Notes: generated by a model not told the origin, from the letters alone. A DNA stretch of 64,000 nucleotides from Pterois miles (GCA_947000775.1 CAMQGK010000334.1:1490001-1554000), one strand, 5' to 3'; positions 1 through 11,943 are shown, counted from the stretch's first letter. Numbers and translations: made by a program.

Positions 1-1756
1 GATCACATATTCACATATTTTTTTTTAACTCTAGGGATGTGCAATATATCTCGCCAAAAAACGCTACAAGCATTATTCCCCTCAGGACCTGGACTATTGC
101 TTACAAATGTGTTTTCCAGATGTAAACACACTGATGGCGTATGATGCAAGATGTGTCTATGCAAGGCCAACAGAGCAGCCACTCCCTGTCACATACGACA
201 CTTTGAGTTGACATTGGTCATTGTGTCAACATATACCGCTGTCCTATCTTCCAGTGTCGACATGCATCAACACTCTAGACAGCAGCAATTTTATTGCATT
301 TGCTTCCTGAAATGTCCCAACTCCACTTCTGTAATTTGACTCCTTGTATATTTATGACACGTCCAATGTGATGCCACACAGACACTATGTGTTGCACTTT
401 ATGAGCATCATAAACAAATAATGTCATACCGGTGATCTGGTTGAGTACTTTCTATACTGTTGTATTTTAAAGGACAAATTAAAGTTAAGATAAAAAAAAA
501 AATTCAAACTCCTTTTGTACACACCTTTAATAAGTAATTGGTCAGGCAGATCATATTTAATAAAAGTAGGAAGTGCTATGCAGTAAAAAGAGAGTAGTAC
601 TAATTATAGTATGTGGTTAGAAAATTCTGTTGATGCAATGGCTCGTGAAAGTTTCTAGCCCCTCAACACCACCAGACTTTTAATATCTTATTGTGAGGCG
701 CTATTTCTAGCTTTTTTTGCATTTCAAAGTATGAAAGGATTCTATGAGGATTTAGCTGTGACTGTGCTGGGCTCTAATTTAGTCTGAGGCGGTACGGAGT
801 ACAGGGTGGGGTAAATATGATGAGTAAACAATGCCCTGAGAACAGTAGAAAAAAAAAAAAAAAAGTGAACAGGGTCAACCCTGCATTGAACCTTTGTTCC
901 TGATACTGATATTAGGAAATAAAAAGATTTTATTTTCTGTCTTACTTTAAAGATAAAGTCGACCTCTAATGGCATACACAATCATGTGTAAGCCAGTTCA
1001 CTACAACAAAAGATTGTTGTATTTGTTAATCTTAATCTGTCCATGCTGCATGCTTGTACATGGAAACAGTTCCTAACATGCTCATCTCTTTTTTAAGAAA
1101 ACTGAATTAAAGCCAAACAATCTGCACTCAGAAAGCTCAGTCTCTATGTCCTTTCATGTCCAAAAAAAAAAAAAGAGAAACCACCACAGGGCTCTGCCAA
1201 AACATCAAACAGTGTGTCGTTGTCTATACAGCTTACTTAAAGAGCTTGGGGAGTGCATCTCTGCTTTCTAATGGGCTGTAATGGGTGCATAAACACTACA
1301 AGACTTCTTGCAGATTGCTTGATCTAATTAAGAGGAGTGAGAATTTCCATTCCAGCCAAATTTCCTACATAGGGGCGCTGTGAAAAAAAACAAGGGTATT
1401 GCCACAGTGTTGAATATCCACTGTGTGTAGGTTTATGTGGGACGGCTTAATTAGGGCTAAATCTCTTCAGTACTGTTTTTCTACCCTCAGACATTTGAGA
1501 AAACAACAGAAGGTAAGAGGCGAGAACAGTAAGATACAAATTGGCAGACAACTTTGAAAGAAATAATTACCAGGCACAGTACAAAGAGTTGGTTGTAGAA
1601 ACATATGCTACGTATCAAAGGGGCATTGCTGATCCAAGTTTGGAAGAAAGAAAAAAAAAGTTAAAAATTCATCAAATAAAATGAACCAAAACGGCGTAGG
1701 CGTAGGTTTCAGGGGGGGCACAGGGGAACCGACCCCCTCAGTATTTAGAGCACATG
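1..1756. other. Gene-free AT-rich stretch
   Basis: I see no coding region, RNA gene or clear repeat family here. The stretch is AT-rich and holds short A-runs near 490, 849-864 and 1164. Open frames are short and lack any recognisable motif. Confidence 0.6.
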
Positions 1757-2090
1757 CATCTGTCCCTTCATCTTCATCTTCAACCGCTTATCCGGGGTGG
1801 GGGCGGGGGGGAAAAAGATCCAGGGGGGGACCCCAAACTTCCCTTTCCCGGGGCAAAATAACAAGTCTTGGGGGGGGGAACCGGGGGGTTCCCAGGGGAG
1901 GGGGGGGAAAAAATCTCTCCAACTCGGGCTGGGTCGCCCCGGGGGGCCCCCCCCGGGGGGGGGCCCGGGGAACCCCCCGGGGGGGGCGCGGAGGAGGGAG
2001 CCTCCCAACAGGCCAAAACAACCCAATCCGTTCCACTCAAAGAAAAAGAGGAGGCGGCGCGGCTCCCCTCAGTGAAAACCTGAAAGTAGC
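1757..2090 (+). repeat. Homopolymer-smeared G/C-rich block, probably a corrupted dispersed repeat
   Basis: The block opens with CTTCAACCGCTTATCCGGGG, which resembles the start of a common teleost dispersed repeat (CAACCGCTTATCC followed by a G-rich stretch). It then runs through phrases such as CCCAAACTTCCCTTTCCC and TCCAACTCGGGCTGGGTC that recall the same repeat. From about 1797 the text is dominated by runs of G, C and A, as if many bases had been overwritten by their neighbour. Composition is sharply unlike the flanks. Several overlapping open frames exist on both strands only because the tract is GC-rich. I infer a real repeat whose sequence has been damaged, most likely by base-calling or consensus error. 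The repeat identity rests on memory of the family. Confidence 0.45.
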
Positions 2091-2782
2091 AGAGGACTTT
2101 TATTTTTAATATAGTATTCAACTTTAAGAGCAACAAATTACTCTAATACAGCTGCAAAATAGTGACAGAATAAGTAAACTACGACTGAGTATTACTGCCA
2201 CTGTTTGAAAAATATACTAATCTGACACTTCAAGAATTACATCATAAGAAAAAAGAAGAATTAAGTCACAAAAGAACAGATTTATTCGGGTCATATGTGG
2301 ATGTTTCAGCATCTCCTGACAGTCCTCCATGTAGCCTACAGTTATTTTGACTTTCCTCTGTCCGGTAGCTCTATGTCGCTGTCTCTGTGTCCCCCTCATT
2401 TATAGACATCTTTGCTCTGTTTGAGACTGTTTCCCGACTGAAAAGTGTGGGGAAGCGGCTGTGAGCTGCACTTTATCGGAGGTAGTGAAGGTAACATTTG
2501 TGTGGACAATAAGCCACACAATGGTGAGATTTATGCCTGATCAGAAGTGTTTTCTGTTAGTTTTCCACCTTCAATGAAGAGCAGCACCCAGAGGCTTCCC
2601 TTCACTTTGTCTCATCCAGAGACCAGGGGTCTCATTACAGAAACTTCTTTGAGTCTGAGATCTTATCTTAGTTTAGAATGACAACTACATTTAGAAAAAA
2701 AACCTATTTCATCTTAGGATATGAATTTAGCTATTACAGAACTGTCCTGACTAAGTTAGTAATCTTAAATTATGATGGCATA
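2091..2782. other. Gene-free stretch
   Basis: No coding or RNA feature is visible. It is ordinary AT-rich DNA between the G/C block and the V-SINE-like fragment. Confidence 0.55.
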
Positions 2783-2992
2783 GCACTGTGTGGAGTTTGC
2801 ATGTTCTCCCTGTGTTAGGGTTGGGTTTTTTTGGGTTCTCCGGCTTCCTCCCACAGTCCAAAGACATGTAGGTTAGGTTTAGTCCCTGCGATGGGCTGGC
2901 GACCTGTCCAGGGTGTAACCCACCTTTGCCCGCTGAGATCAGCTCCAGCCCCCCCATGACTCCTAATGGGATAAGTGGTTGCAGATGGATGA
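2783..2992 (+). mobile_element. V-SINE-like element, 5'-truncated
   Basis: The fragment reads GGAGTTTGCATGTTCTCCCT, then TTCCTCCCACAGTCCAAAGA, then GGCGACCTGTCCAGGGTG and ends near GGATAAGTGGTTGCAGATGG. This order matches the conserved central and 3' regions of the widespread fish SINE whose complete copy lies at 53635-53927 on the other strand. The tRNA-like 5' head with its B box is missing, which suggests 5' truncation during insertion. No clear target-site duplication is seen. Confidence 0.65.
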
Positions 2993-3540
2993 ATAGATGA
3001 GTCTCTGTCTTAAATTCAAAATAACAGTGCTGTTGTTAGGTCTGTATGGCTACTCAAACCATATAATGGTGCTATAAACTCCCTGGATCATGTATTTATG
3101 GATATATATCAACTGCCAAGACAATTAATGAATAAATTAATTAAAAAAAAGGTGGGGTTTTTCCTCCACCGGCCTCCACCTTTTTTGTCAATGATAACAA
3201 TCTAGCTAGCTAGTGACAAGTGAGAGCTATTGATATTATGGCTAATTTATCTCCAGTAGTCTAACAATACATTCTAGACATAGATACAGACATGACAATA
3301 ACAGTTGTAGTTAGGACTTCTTAAGTTAAGATAATATAGACAGATAGGACACAGCCATGAGTTTATGAATTGTTTCTGAAATAGGAAGATCAGAAACTTA
3401 ATTCAAGATAGGACAAGTAGCCTGGATATTTTTCTGTATTGAGGCCCCAGAGTCCCAGATAGGCTTCTCTGTCTGTCAGAGTGGGATACAGCAGAGCAAT
3501 TAGGTAATTCACAGCAGACTATGGGACAGGTAGATGTTTC
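2993..3540. other. Gene-free stretch
   Basis: AT-rich, with no recognisable gene or repeat family. Confidence 0.5.
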
Positions 3541-3546
3541 CTTGAA

Positions 3547-3658
3547 ATATTACGACTTTATCATTGTTAAATTACGACTTTATTCTTGTAATGTCACAAC
3601 TGTTTTTCTTGAAATACAATAAGTTTATTGTCATTAAATTCTGACTTTATTCAACAAT
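3547..3658. repeat. Degenerate tandem repeat, about 22-24 bp unit
   Basis: Successive units contain the core TTACGACTTTAT or a degraded version (ATTACGACTTTATCATTGTT, ATTACGACTTTATTCTTGTA, then diverged units ending in CTGACTTTATTC). About five copies are visible and they degrade towards the right. It is non-coding. Confidence 0.55.
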
Positions 3659-3700
3659 TTAGAAACAAATGCAACTAAATCCGAGGTAAAGTTAGGGCGG

Positions 3701-3757
3701 CGTGTGTGTGTATGTGTGTGCATGTGTGTATGCGTGTGTGTGTGTGTGTGTGTGTGC
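3701..3757 (+). repeat. (TG)n microsatellite, imperfect
   Basis: An alternating TG tract with several interruptions (TATG, CATG, GCG). It produces a spurious antisense open frame rich in Thr and His. Confidence 0.9.
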
Positions 3758-4022
3758 ACGAGAAGGACACACAGAGACAGAAAAAGGTCAAGCACAATGA
3801 AAGAGAGGAGTAAACAACTTCAGGAAAAAAAAAGGTGAGAAGACAAGAGAAGACAGAGACAGAGACAGAATGAGAAACTGGTGAAAAGGTGATTAAAAAC
3901 AAGAGATAAAGTCAAATTCGAGCAATAATGGAACAGACAGGAAGGTGTAGGAAGACAGAGAGCAGGTCTGATTTACAAACTCAGGTGTCCTTTCTCAAGT
4001 ACACACTGCGGCAGGCAGGCTA

Positions 4023-4068
<46 letters not shown>

Positions 4069-4180
4069 ACGCACACGCACACACACACACGCACACACAC
4101 ACACGCACACACACACACGCACACACACACACACACACACGCACACACACACACACGCACACACACAAACGCACACACAC
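4023..4180 (+). repeat. (CA)n microsatellite with spaced CG steps
   Basis: About 158 bp of nearly uninterrupted CA with CG dinucleotides at semi-regular intervals: first every 6 bp, later every 14 bp or so. It gives Thr/His frames on plus and Val/Cys frames on minus, all spurious. It is the longest microsatellite in the window. Confidence 0.95.
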
Positions 4181-4189
4181 CTGGGTAAA

Positions 4190-4988
4190 TCATGGAGATT
4201 TAAGGGGTCCCTCTCCTGCAACCTTAGTTTTTATTGGGCAGTGAAGAACACAGCAATGTGGTATTGGCCAAGTTTGCATAAAAGAGCTCCTTAAAACACC
4301 CCTATACAACGACCGCTATCACCTGTCATAGTTATTTTATACAGGAGAAGAGAGAGGGTGGGGGATTTATTTCCTGACTTTTCTTCCCCTCAAACAAAGA
4401 AAACTAACTAATTATAGAGAGCAGAACAAACTACAGCAAGGTGTGAAACACACCCAATGTAAGCAAACTGTAACAACCATCAATCACACACCATGGCTCG
4501 GTATCCCTGCAACCCACACGCCGCCTAACTTTAATGAAGGCCACGGGGCTGAAATGCATTGGACCCCAAAAGTTTCCAACTCTTCACAGCGAGATTAGAG
4601 AGGTAAAAGTTTGTAAATGTGAATTCTTTATATTCTTTGACAGCCACATACTCTGTGAACAAAGGAATCCTGTGGTTCTTTGAGAGTGTTATACGCCGGG
4701 GTGTTCAGTGCGGATACAATAACAGAGCAGTACACCCACATAGATGGCACTCTAAAATCCTATTTAGACTATAGCCAAATACATTTTCCAACTGTGATGT
4801 GTGAGCCCAACCATCCCACCTCATCCTGTCTGCCTTTATCTTAACAGACAGTCTCATTCGTATTTGTCTGCACATGTATGCCCAGTGTGACAGAAAGGTA
4901 GAATTGGCAAGGTGCAAAAACCCGGGACAAACAAGCCTTTTTATGTAATGACGCAGTGGAGAGAACATGGAGATCATTTGAAGAAGCC
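4190..4988. other. Gene-free stretch
   Basis: No gene is visible. A 90-codon minus frame (4705-4977) has no motif and I regard it as chance. Confidence 0.5.
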
Positions 4989-5588
4989 TTAAAGCTGCAG
5001 TGGGTAGAAATGGAGCAAATATGATTTTAAAAAGTTATTTTTTTTATGAAACGGTCACTATATCCTGACAGTAGTACATGAGACAGGTAATCTGTGCCTC
5101 TGTGTCCTCCAGTGCTCGTAATGGCATCTACAAGATTTCACAAACCAGAGGAAAACACCCAGTCAGAGCTTATCTGGAGTCTGACCAGCTCCCGTCACAC
5201 ACTCCGACCAAACGGTCAAACTAGGCAGTGCTGATCAGATATGAATCAATATTCTGTCACTGTAATGTTTCTCACCTCAAATGTTTTCAGAATCACCCTG
5301 TTTAGCTGTAAAATGAGAAAGTTTGTGACTCGGCAGCCATGTTGAGATCTACTGAGGAAATACCAAGCACCGCCCACTAGCTGGAGTGCAGCCAATAGGA
5401 ATGCTCCCTCTCTAAAATGACCTGTGATTGGCCAAAGTCTCTCATCATGGGGTAGTTTTTAAAGCCAGAAAACAGAGCCATGAGGAGGTGCAGAGGTCTA
5501 ATTTTCTCTTTGAGCATTTGAATTACAATATGCTGAAATTTTATTTTTTGCCCAATGATGCCAAAAGATTAGCCTATTGAAGCTTTAA
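4989..5588 (+). mobile_element. MITE-like element with TTAAAGCT ends
   Basis: The left end reads TTAAAGCTGCAGTGGG. The right end reads TTGAAGCTTTAA, whose reverse complement TTAAAGCTTCAA matches the left end at 10 of 11 positions. The terminal TTAA on both sides could be the duplicated target. The 600-bp body has no open frame long enough for a transposase, so it would depend on an enzyme supplied elsewhere. The interior resembles a repeat I recognise from many percomorph genomes. Superfamily is uncertain: TTAA targets point to piggyBac-like, but this is inference. Confidence 0.65.
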
Positions 5589-6789
5589 AACAAAAAGTTC
5601 TGATGTGCTGTACATTGGTTTGCATTTGAGTGAAAGAAAGAGGGAAAACAGCTAGAGAAACACTCAATAATCCCACAACGTACTCAAAGACTGAGCAGAC
5701 TTTGCGGCAGGTAAACCTGCAACACTCAAACAAGGGGTGAAACTGCAGCCTCAGTCAGGTGTCTCAAGGCCATAGCATACCTTTACTTTGAACTTGAAGG
5801 TTTTCATCAATACACAATCTCCACAGAAAGTGGGTCTCTTGTACAACCTGTAGCAGCATCCTTGCTTCCCCGTCCCTCTCTCCATCTTGACTTTGTTGTA
5901 GTCCTCCATCCTCATCTCCAATCTATCCCCTGCCTCTACTCACTATTTCCCTGTGTGGCTCTCCCAAATTTTCTTACCACTGTCTCACTCTCCACCTCAC
6001 CTGTTTCTTGCATTTTTATGTGAAAATTAACTTGTATGACACAGGAAGAACAATAAAAGTCAGTAAATCTGCTATGGATCAGGATAATAATTGCAAAGTA
6101 AAAACAGGAGAGGACAAGACAAAACAAGTAAATAACGTTAGGGGTCAGAAATAATACGGTGAATTACAGGACTGGGCAGGAAGCACAGGTAAGGACACAA
6201 AAACACGACTGAGACAAAAACTGAATAATTATGAACACCATAGCTTTTATAAAACAAATTATTAATGGCTTTGCCTTGATATTGCACAGTTATGGGGAAA
6301 TGTTCCTATGGTTATTATCAAAATTGGCTTAGACGTACCAAAGTTATGTATAGTACTGTATTTTGATATTATTATATTGTGTTAAGAGAAGACAAATACC
6401 TGCTGAAAGTGTTGTTGGAGGCCTGTAAGAAGTCCATTATGAAATGATGGCATAAGGCAGAACCACCTACACAAGACAGATGGCTGAAAATTCTGAATGA
6501 TATTCATGTGTTGAAGATATGGAAGTGTTCGCCCATAGGATAAGACTACAAGAGCCGCAGTATCAAATGAAATAGGAGAAATGGTCGATGTTTCCATGTC
6601 AGGGACAAGATGAGGGAATGAACCACTGAATATGTCACAGGAATGAGAAGACTTTGAAGAAAGCAATCCAGATGCTTTTATGTTTTGTTTATTGTTCTGT
6701 GTATATATTATCTATCTGTAATGTTAAAGCAATAGAATAAAATTACGAAAGACAAAAAATGGGGGCAGGGTTTGTTGAAATGATCTCTT
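5589..6789. other. Gene-free stretch
   Basis: AT-rich DNA with no supported gene, RNA or repeat. Open frames at 5936-6127 and 6382-6666 (minus) lack motifs. Confidence 0.5.
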
Positions 6790-7127
6790 GGGGGCGGCAG
6801 TAGCTCAGTCTGTAGGGAGTTGGCTTGGGAACCGGAGGGTCACCGGTTCAAGTCCCGACATGGACCAAAAACTGAGTGTGAACTGGTAGCTGGAGAGGTG
6901 CCTGTTTACCTCTTGGGCACTGCCGAGGTGCCCCTGAGCAAGGCACCAAACCCCCAACTGCTCGGGGCGCTTGTCTGGAGCAGCCCCCTCACTCTGACAC
7001 CTCTCCATTACTGCATGTGTGTGTGTGTGTTTGTGTGCATGTACCATGTATAAGTTAAACAGAGTGTAAATTGAATTTCCCCACTGTGGGACTAATAAAG
7101 GTAGATCTTCTTCTTCTTCTTCTTCTT
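6790..7127 (+). mobile_element. tRNA-derived SINE, copy 1, (TTC)n tail
   Basis: The head GGGGCGGCAGTAGCTCAGTC carries a Pol III A box, and GGTTCAAGTCC at 6845-6855 is a B box. The body follows (CTCTTGGGCACTGCCGAGG, AAGGCACCAAACCCCCAACT), then a short TG stretch, then GGGACTAATAAAGG and a (TTC)n tail. Four further copies lie at 11944, 19405, 54992 and 59561, so this is an active or recently active family of about 300-350 bp. It codes for no protein. The antisense strand holds a conserved spurious frame of 60-80 codons. Confidence 0.9.
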
Positions 7128-8696
7128 AGTTGAGCTACAAGTTTAATTGGTTTAGACTGCTGATGCTTTGTCTTTGCAATTCAGTATTTTTTTTTCTTTT
7201 CAGTGGATGCATGGGATACATGCTTTTAACTGACTCAGTATTGGCATTTTGGAGGTTACCTATGTTAACAGTGAGCAGGTTGACAGCCTGATCAGGATCC
7301 TCAGGTCAAAATATACTGATTATGTGGGTCCCAGACACATAAGCATAGCCATCAAATCTGCACCACTTTCCCGTCCCGTCCTCTCTCCATCCATGTTTCC
7401 GTCTCACTTTGTCCCCCACCCTCTTGACCTCCCTTCTCCTCACATCTCTCACCTTCTCCACCACTCTGTCCTTACTTTTGTCCCTTCTTCACTCTTTCTT
7501 CGTTATGTAACTTGGTGCTTAAGAATGCCAGCGGCAGGGAGGTCTGAATAGACCCTGACAGCTGGGGGATTGATGGTATGCTACTGCAGTCTGGAGACCA
7601 TACAGAGAGAGAAAGAGAAAGAGAGAGAGAGAAAGAGAGGGAGGGAAGTTTTGGTGGTGACAGTTGGGGTGGGGTTGGAGCTGAGATGATAAAAAAAGAT
7701 GGAGAGGACCAAAGTTGAGCTTACGTCGCTCCAGCTGTCAATCCAGCCCACACTGCAGCAAACTGCCAACCAGCTGGCTGGATGTCACATCCTGGACCTT
7801 CCTGCTGAAGGCACACACTGAGAGGCAGGACACTAATGTGATGCACTGCACAGCTAATGGGCTCACAGTGCTCCCAGTCTTCAATCCTGTCACTGCACTA
7901 CTGCAAAATTATCGACATTAGGCTGATATTATATTGAGTAACTGCAGATGAACACAGTAACCTGCTGCAACCCGCAAGTATCAGACTGGGTTGTGTGTGT
8001 CTGTAACTCAGTAAATATTTAGACTTACAATACCTCAGACAGGGCATCTCCACTGCATATCAATGTGGCTGAAGGCCTGAATATATTACAATGTCTGAGA
8101 CTGAGTCATCTCTTGTCTTTTTCACTACAAAGAAATTCGGAAAAGAAAAACTTATTTACAGCAATAGCCTGGGGGAAAAGTTGCAAATCTTATAACCGTA
8201 TATACAGCACATAAACCATCACATGCAATCCCACGTTTAAACACACACCTGTGAGTGTGGCATGAAGACTCTACTTGATCTGGTGAAGGTTGCTGTGAGT
8301 ACCCGAGGGGCACATTAACCATTGCTGCTAACTTGCCGCCTCTGCGATATTTGCAGCGCAGCCCCGTTATCTGCTAAGCCCCTGTGGCAACCGGACCACT
8401 GTGGCAAAAACTGTATAATCATAATGCAAATTAGTCCACCGTGTCCTCTGATGACTTTTAGAGCAGCCAGTCACCATTGTCACTTTTTACCAAAGTTATT
8501 TCGCAAGATACTGAAATGATCTAAGCTGGAATAGGCAGGAAGAATTGAACTAACAACCTGTAGTCATAATGAGCTCACTTTTAGCCACTGATGTACAGCT
8601 ACTGTTGGCCTACTTAACTGTCAAAAACAAAACAGTGGAGAAAAGCCAAGTAGCTTGCTGCTGACCACCTGTATGTACTTAATACCATCACAGACA
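7128..8696. other. Gene-free stretch with a GA-rich patch
   Basis: No supported gene. A GAGA-rich patch lies at about 7601-7650. A plus frame at 7249-7551 and a minus frame at 7581-7769 are pyrimidine-rich and lack motifs. Confidence 0.5.
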
Positions 8697-8704
8697 GCTT
8701 AAAG

Positions 8705-9318
8705 CAGGGCTGCTCAAACTTTTTCCCTTGGAGGCACAAAACTGGAACTCAGTGATGTCTTACTGTATGATGGTACTCGGATCCAATTGCCCTATTTGAT
8801 TATTATTTTAACTATTAGTTAACCCTTTAAAACCCAGCTGCTGAATCCAGTTGGTCTCATTTCTAGTCATACCCAATTTGTGCATTTCCAAGACTGTTTA
8901 GGGACCCCAGCATGCAGAAATATTCAAATACATCATTTTAGAATAGGCGAAAATAAAACATTTATACTGCATTCAAATAGCTGCATGTTTTTACCCAAAA
9001 CTGCATGGGATTATCATAAAGGGTGGTAAAAGGTGGGTACCAACGGAAACCATTTTCATTCACATAGCTTGAGGTCAGGGGTTGAGGGACCCCTGTGAAA
9101 ATGGCCATGTCAGTTTCTCCTTGCCAAAATTTGGAGTGTCCTTCCTAACAAGCTAACAACAAGCCACTGGTGCTGCTGGAGTCTTTTTGTTCTAGTTTCA
9201 TATGATACCAGTACCTTCACTCTAACTCTAAACCGAGCCTGCTACAGCTTTTTGCTAACATCTGGTGGGCCAAATCAAAACTGATGGCGGGCCACAGACC
9301 CCAATGTGGGCAGCCCTG
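8705..9318 (+). mobile_element. hAT-type non-autonomous element with 8-bp TSD
   Basis: The left end is CAGGGCTGCTCA and the right end TGGGCAGCCCTG, whose reverse complement CAGGGCTGCCCA matches at 11 of 12 positions. The element is flanked on both sides by the identical octamer GCTTAAAG (8697-8704 and 9319-9326). An 8-bp duplication and a CAGGG-type terminus are the signature of hAT transposons. The 614-bp body has no transposase frame. Part of the interior (about 8822-9100) is an inverted relative of the repeat at 43553-43735. Confidence 0.85.
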
Positions 9319-9326
9319 GCTTAAAG

Positions 9327-11130
9327 GAACACTAGTGGGGCATCATCAAAATTTGTGATTTGTTTATTCCTGTTTTTGACTGCCTTAATGTAGCTGCTGT
9401 TGATAGTTACTGTGTGTATCTTGCAGGCACCCAACTGATTGACAGACGAATGCACGTTGCCTGGCAACAGTAAGACACCTCTCACTGACAAAACTCCTCA
9501 GTGAGACCAGGATCACAGCTGCAGGGGGGGCAAGGGCATCGCAGTTCACCTCGGTTTCGAGGCATCCAATGTGATCACCGCCCAAGACTGGAGTTGCTGA
9601 ACCTGGGTCTGATGAGTGATTCCTAGTCACTACTTAGGATTGTCAATGCTGAAAAGTGTATCGCCCCTGGACTTCCAATTGGCTGGCAAATATCGAAGCC
9701 TGTGCCATGCTGTGGCCAGGAGGCCTAATGAGGTTTCTTGAGCAGCTCTCTGATGGGTATAGATGCTGAGAGTCTGGCATTGCTCATCAAGCACCATCCC
9801 CAACAGGTTTGTGAGTTCATGCGCATACGCCTGTGTCTGTGTGTGCGTGTGTGTAATCATGGCGAAACTCATCGACCACCAGCCTGTGCCAATATGTTTG
9901 GCGAACATTGCCCAGAACCGCAAGCAAGAGGAGTGGGATGGAAAAAGGAAGGTGAATGAACGAGTAAAGATGAGAGAAGGAAATGAGAGAGGATGGAGGG
10001 AGGGATGAAAGTAAAGTAGAATAAAGGAGAGCAGGGGAGTAGTGCAGGGGGGAAAAGAGGACAAAGATAAGAGAGAAGGAAAAGGTGAAAGAAAGTGGGA
10101 TAAAAGACTGAGAGAAAACAAACAGCATAACAAGGGGAAAAGAGTGGGTCAAAGGAATAAAAGAGAGGGGGTGACATACAGGTAATGGTGAGGTACGACA
10201 ACAAAGAAAGAAAGGAGGAGAGGGCTGCAAGAGGATAGATAGTCAGATGGAGGAGAGAAACAACGAGGGACAAAGTGAGAGTAAAAGGTGACAACACAGA
10301 CTCAACGTTACAAAAGATGAAAGAGAGATAATTAGAAAGCTAGAGTCAGGGATGAAGAGATGTGTAAGAGAGGAAGCATCAAAATAGGGCACGAAAGAGA
10401 AACTGTTGGAGTCACTTTGATAGAAAAGTATATGGTGGAGAGGGATCTGAGCTACTCAGGAGACACTAATGAGTCAACATCAATTTCACTGGTATCCAAA
10501 GAAAGAATAGGCTTCATTCTCAATGAAATCCTGTTATATCAGCTGCCACATATTTTATGCAGTCTGCTCAGTACACATTGACCCTGACAGAAATTTCAGC
10601 ATATACACCAACATCTTTGTAGGTATACACATCTTGTGTACCAACAGCGCAACTTCTGTTTTAAGGGATTGCTGTGAATTAAATGCTTATCACGTGCTGC
10701 TGCTCATTTTGGCTCAATGGGATTGTCTGCCTGATTTAATGCCTAGTTTAAGTCATAAAAACGTAATTACCCACAACACAATTGCCCATTAAGCCTCAAA
10801 CATCCATGTATCCATGTCACCCTGAACATAAAAACGGCCTTTTGCAATCCAATATTCGCCTTTGCAGTTGAGTCCACAAGGATAACATCCCAATATCCAT
10901 GCTTGCATTTTTAATCTACGTCTAGTTATACCATCTTCCCCTTCCTCCCCCATTTTTTTTTAATTTTACTTTTTAACTCTTATTCAATTATATGGGATAT
11001 ATACAGTATAGTCCAACTGGCTACTATTACTAGCACTAATGTCTTTTACAATTAAAGAGATGCTGGTTCTCAGGATTGTGACTTCTCTAGGAGAGTGTTG
11101 TCATGTCAAATCTGTCTAATTTCCTTTCCT
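9327..11130. other. Gene-free stretch including a purine-rich tract
   Basis: No supported gene. From about 9940 to 10330 the plus strand is mostly A and G, which makes long Ser/Leu/Phe-rich minus frames (up to 167 codons) that are low complexity and not credible proteins. The rest is plain AT-rich DNA. Confidence 0.55.
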
Positions 11131-11132
11131 AG

Positions 11133-11295
11133 CCAAAGACATCCAAAACTCTACATGGCCTGTAGGTGTGAATGTGTTTGTCAATCTGTGTTATCCATGT
11201 GATAGACTGGCAACCAGCCCAGGCGTAACCTACCTCTACCCTAATGTGTGCTGAGTGCCTATCTAGTCGCCCTGCACCCCTGGGCTGGTTGACTG
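11133..11295 (+). mobile_element. Diverged V-SINE-like fragment
   Basis: Segments AGCCAAAGACAT, CTGTAGGTGTGAATG, GTGATAGACTGGCAACC and AGCCCAGGCGTAACCTACCT follow the same order as the middle and 3' part of the family seen at 53635-53927. The match is worn and the ends are unclear. Confidence 0.45.
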
Positions 11296-11943
11296 GTGGT
11301 TTACCTGTTGCACATGAGCTCTTTTCCCTCAACACTAACACATCACTACCTCTCCTTATGCACTTCAGCTGGAAGTGGATTGATTGCTGCACCTGGCTGC
11401 TCCCCAAGGTGTCAACATGGTCCCCACTGGTGCTGTCTAATTATTACAGAAGCTGTGATCTATGCTCAGCATTACTCTGGCCTAACACGTTCCTGTAAGC
11501 TGTCACTAATGCTCACTGTGTGCATACTATTCATCTGGATTACTATGTACTGTAGTGATGATGATGATTCTTGCAGGAGAGAAAATACTTGCATCACAGG
11601 TTTGGGCGGACAGGTCAAAAAGTGACAAAGCAGCATTCCAAGTAAGTTATAAATAACTTTCAGAAACATTGCATGCAACAATGCAACACGGCGCTCAGTC
11701 CTGACAACTGCTATTAAAATACATTAAGTTGCTGGTTTGCAGGTCAGGTTCAGGTGGATGATTATACATTTTTTTGTGAGCGGGTTGGTGCGGAATGGCT
11801 CTCATGACGAGTTAGGTGGGTGCCATACCTGCCAGCCCTCCAGATTTTCCCGGGAGACTCCTGTTTTTCTCCCAGTTTCCTCCCAGGGCCTTATTTCTCC
11901 TGATTTATGACACATTTTCACACTTATTTTCCTTTTCCTTTTT
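11296..11943. other. Gene-free stretch
   Basis: No gene or clear repeat. Frames at 11244-11625 overlap the SINE fragment and lack motifs. Confidence 0.5.

Noticed and set aside
1681..2109. 142-codon Gly/Arg-rich plus frame with overlapping minus frames
   Set aside because: The tract is a corrupted G/C-rich repeat, and open frames on both strands follow from lack of AT-rich stops.
3928..4221. Thr-His and Val-Cys repeat peptides
   Set aside because: They are translations of the CA microsatellite.
9630..10133. 167-codon minus frame and overlapping frames to 10297
   Set aside because: They arise from purine-rich plus-strand DNA; low complexity and several frames open at once.
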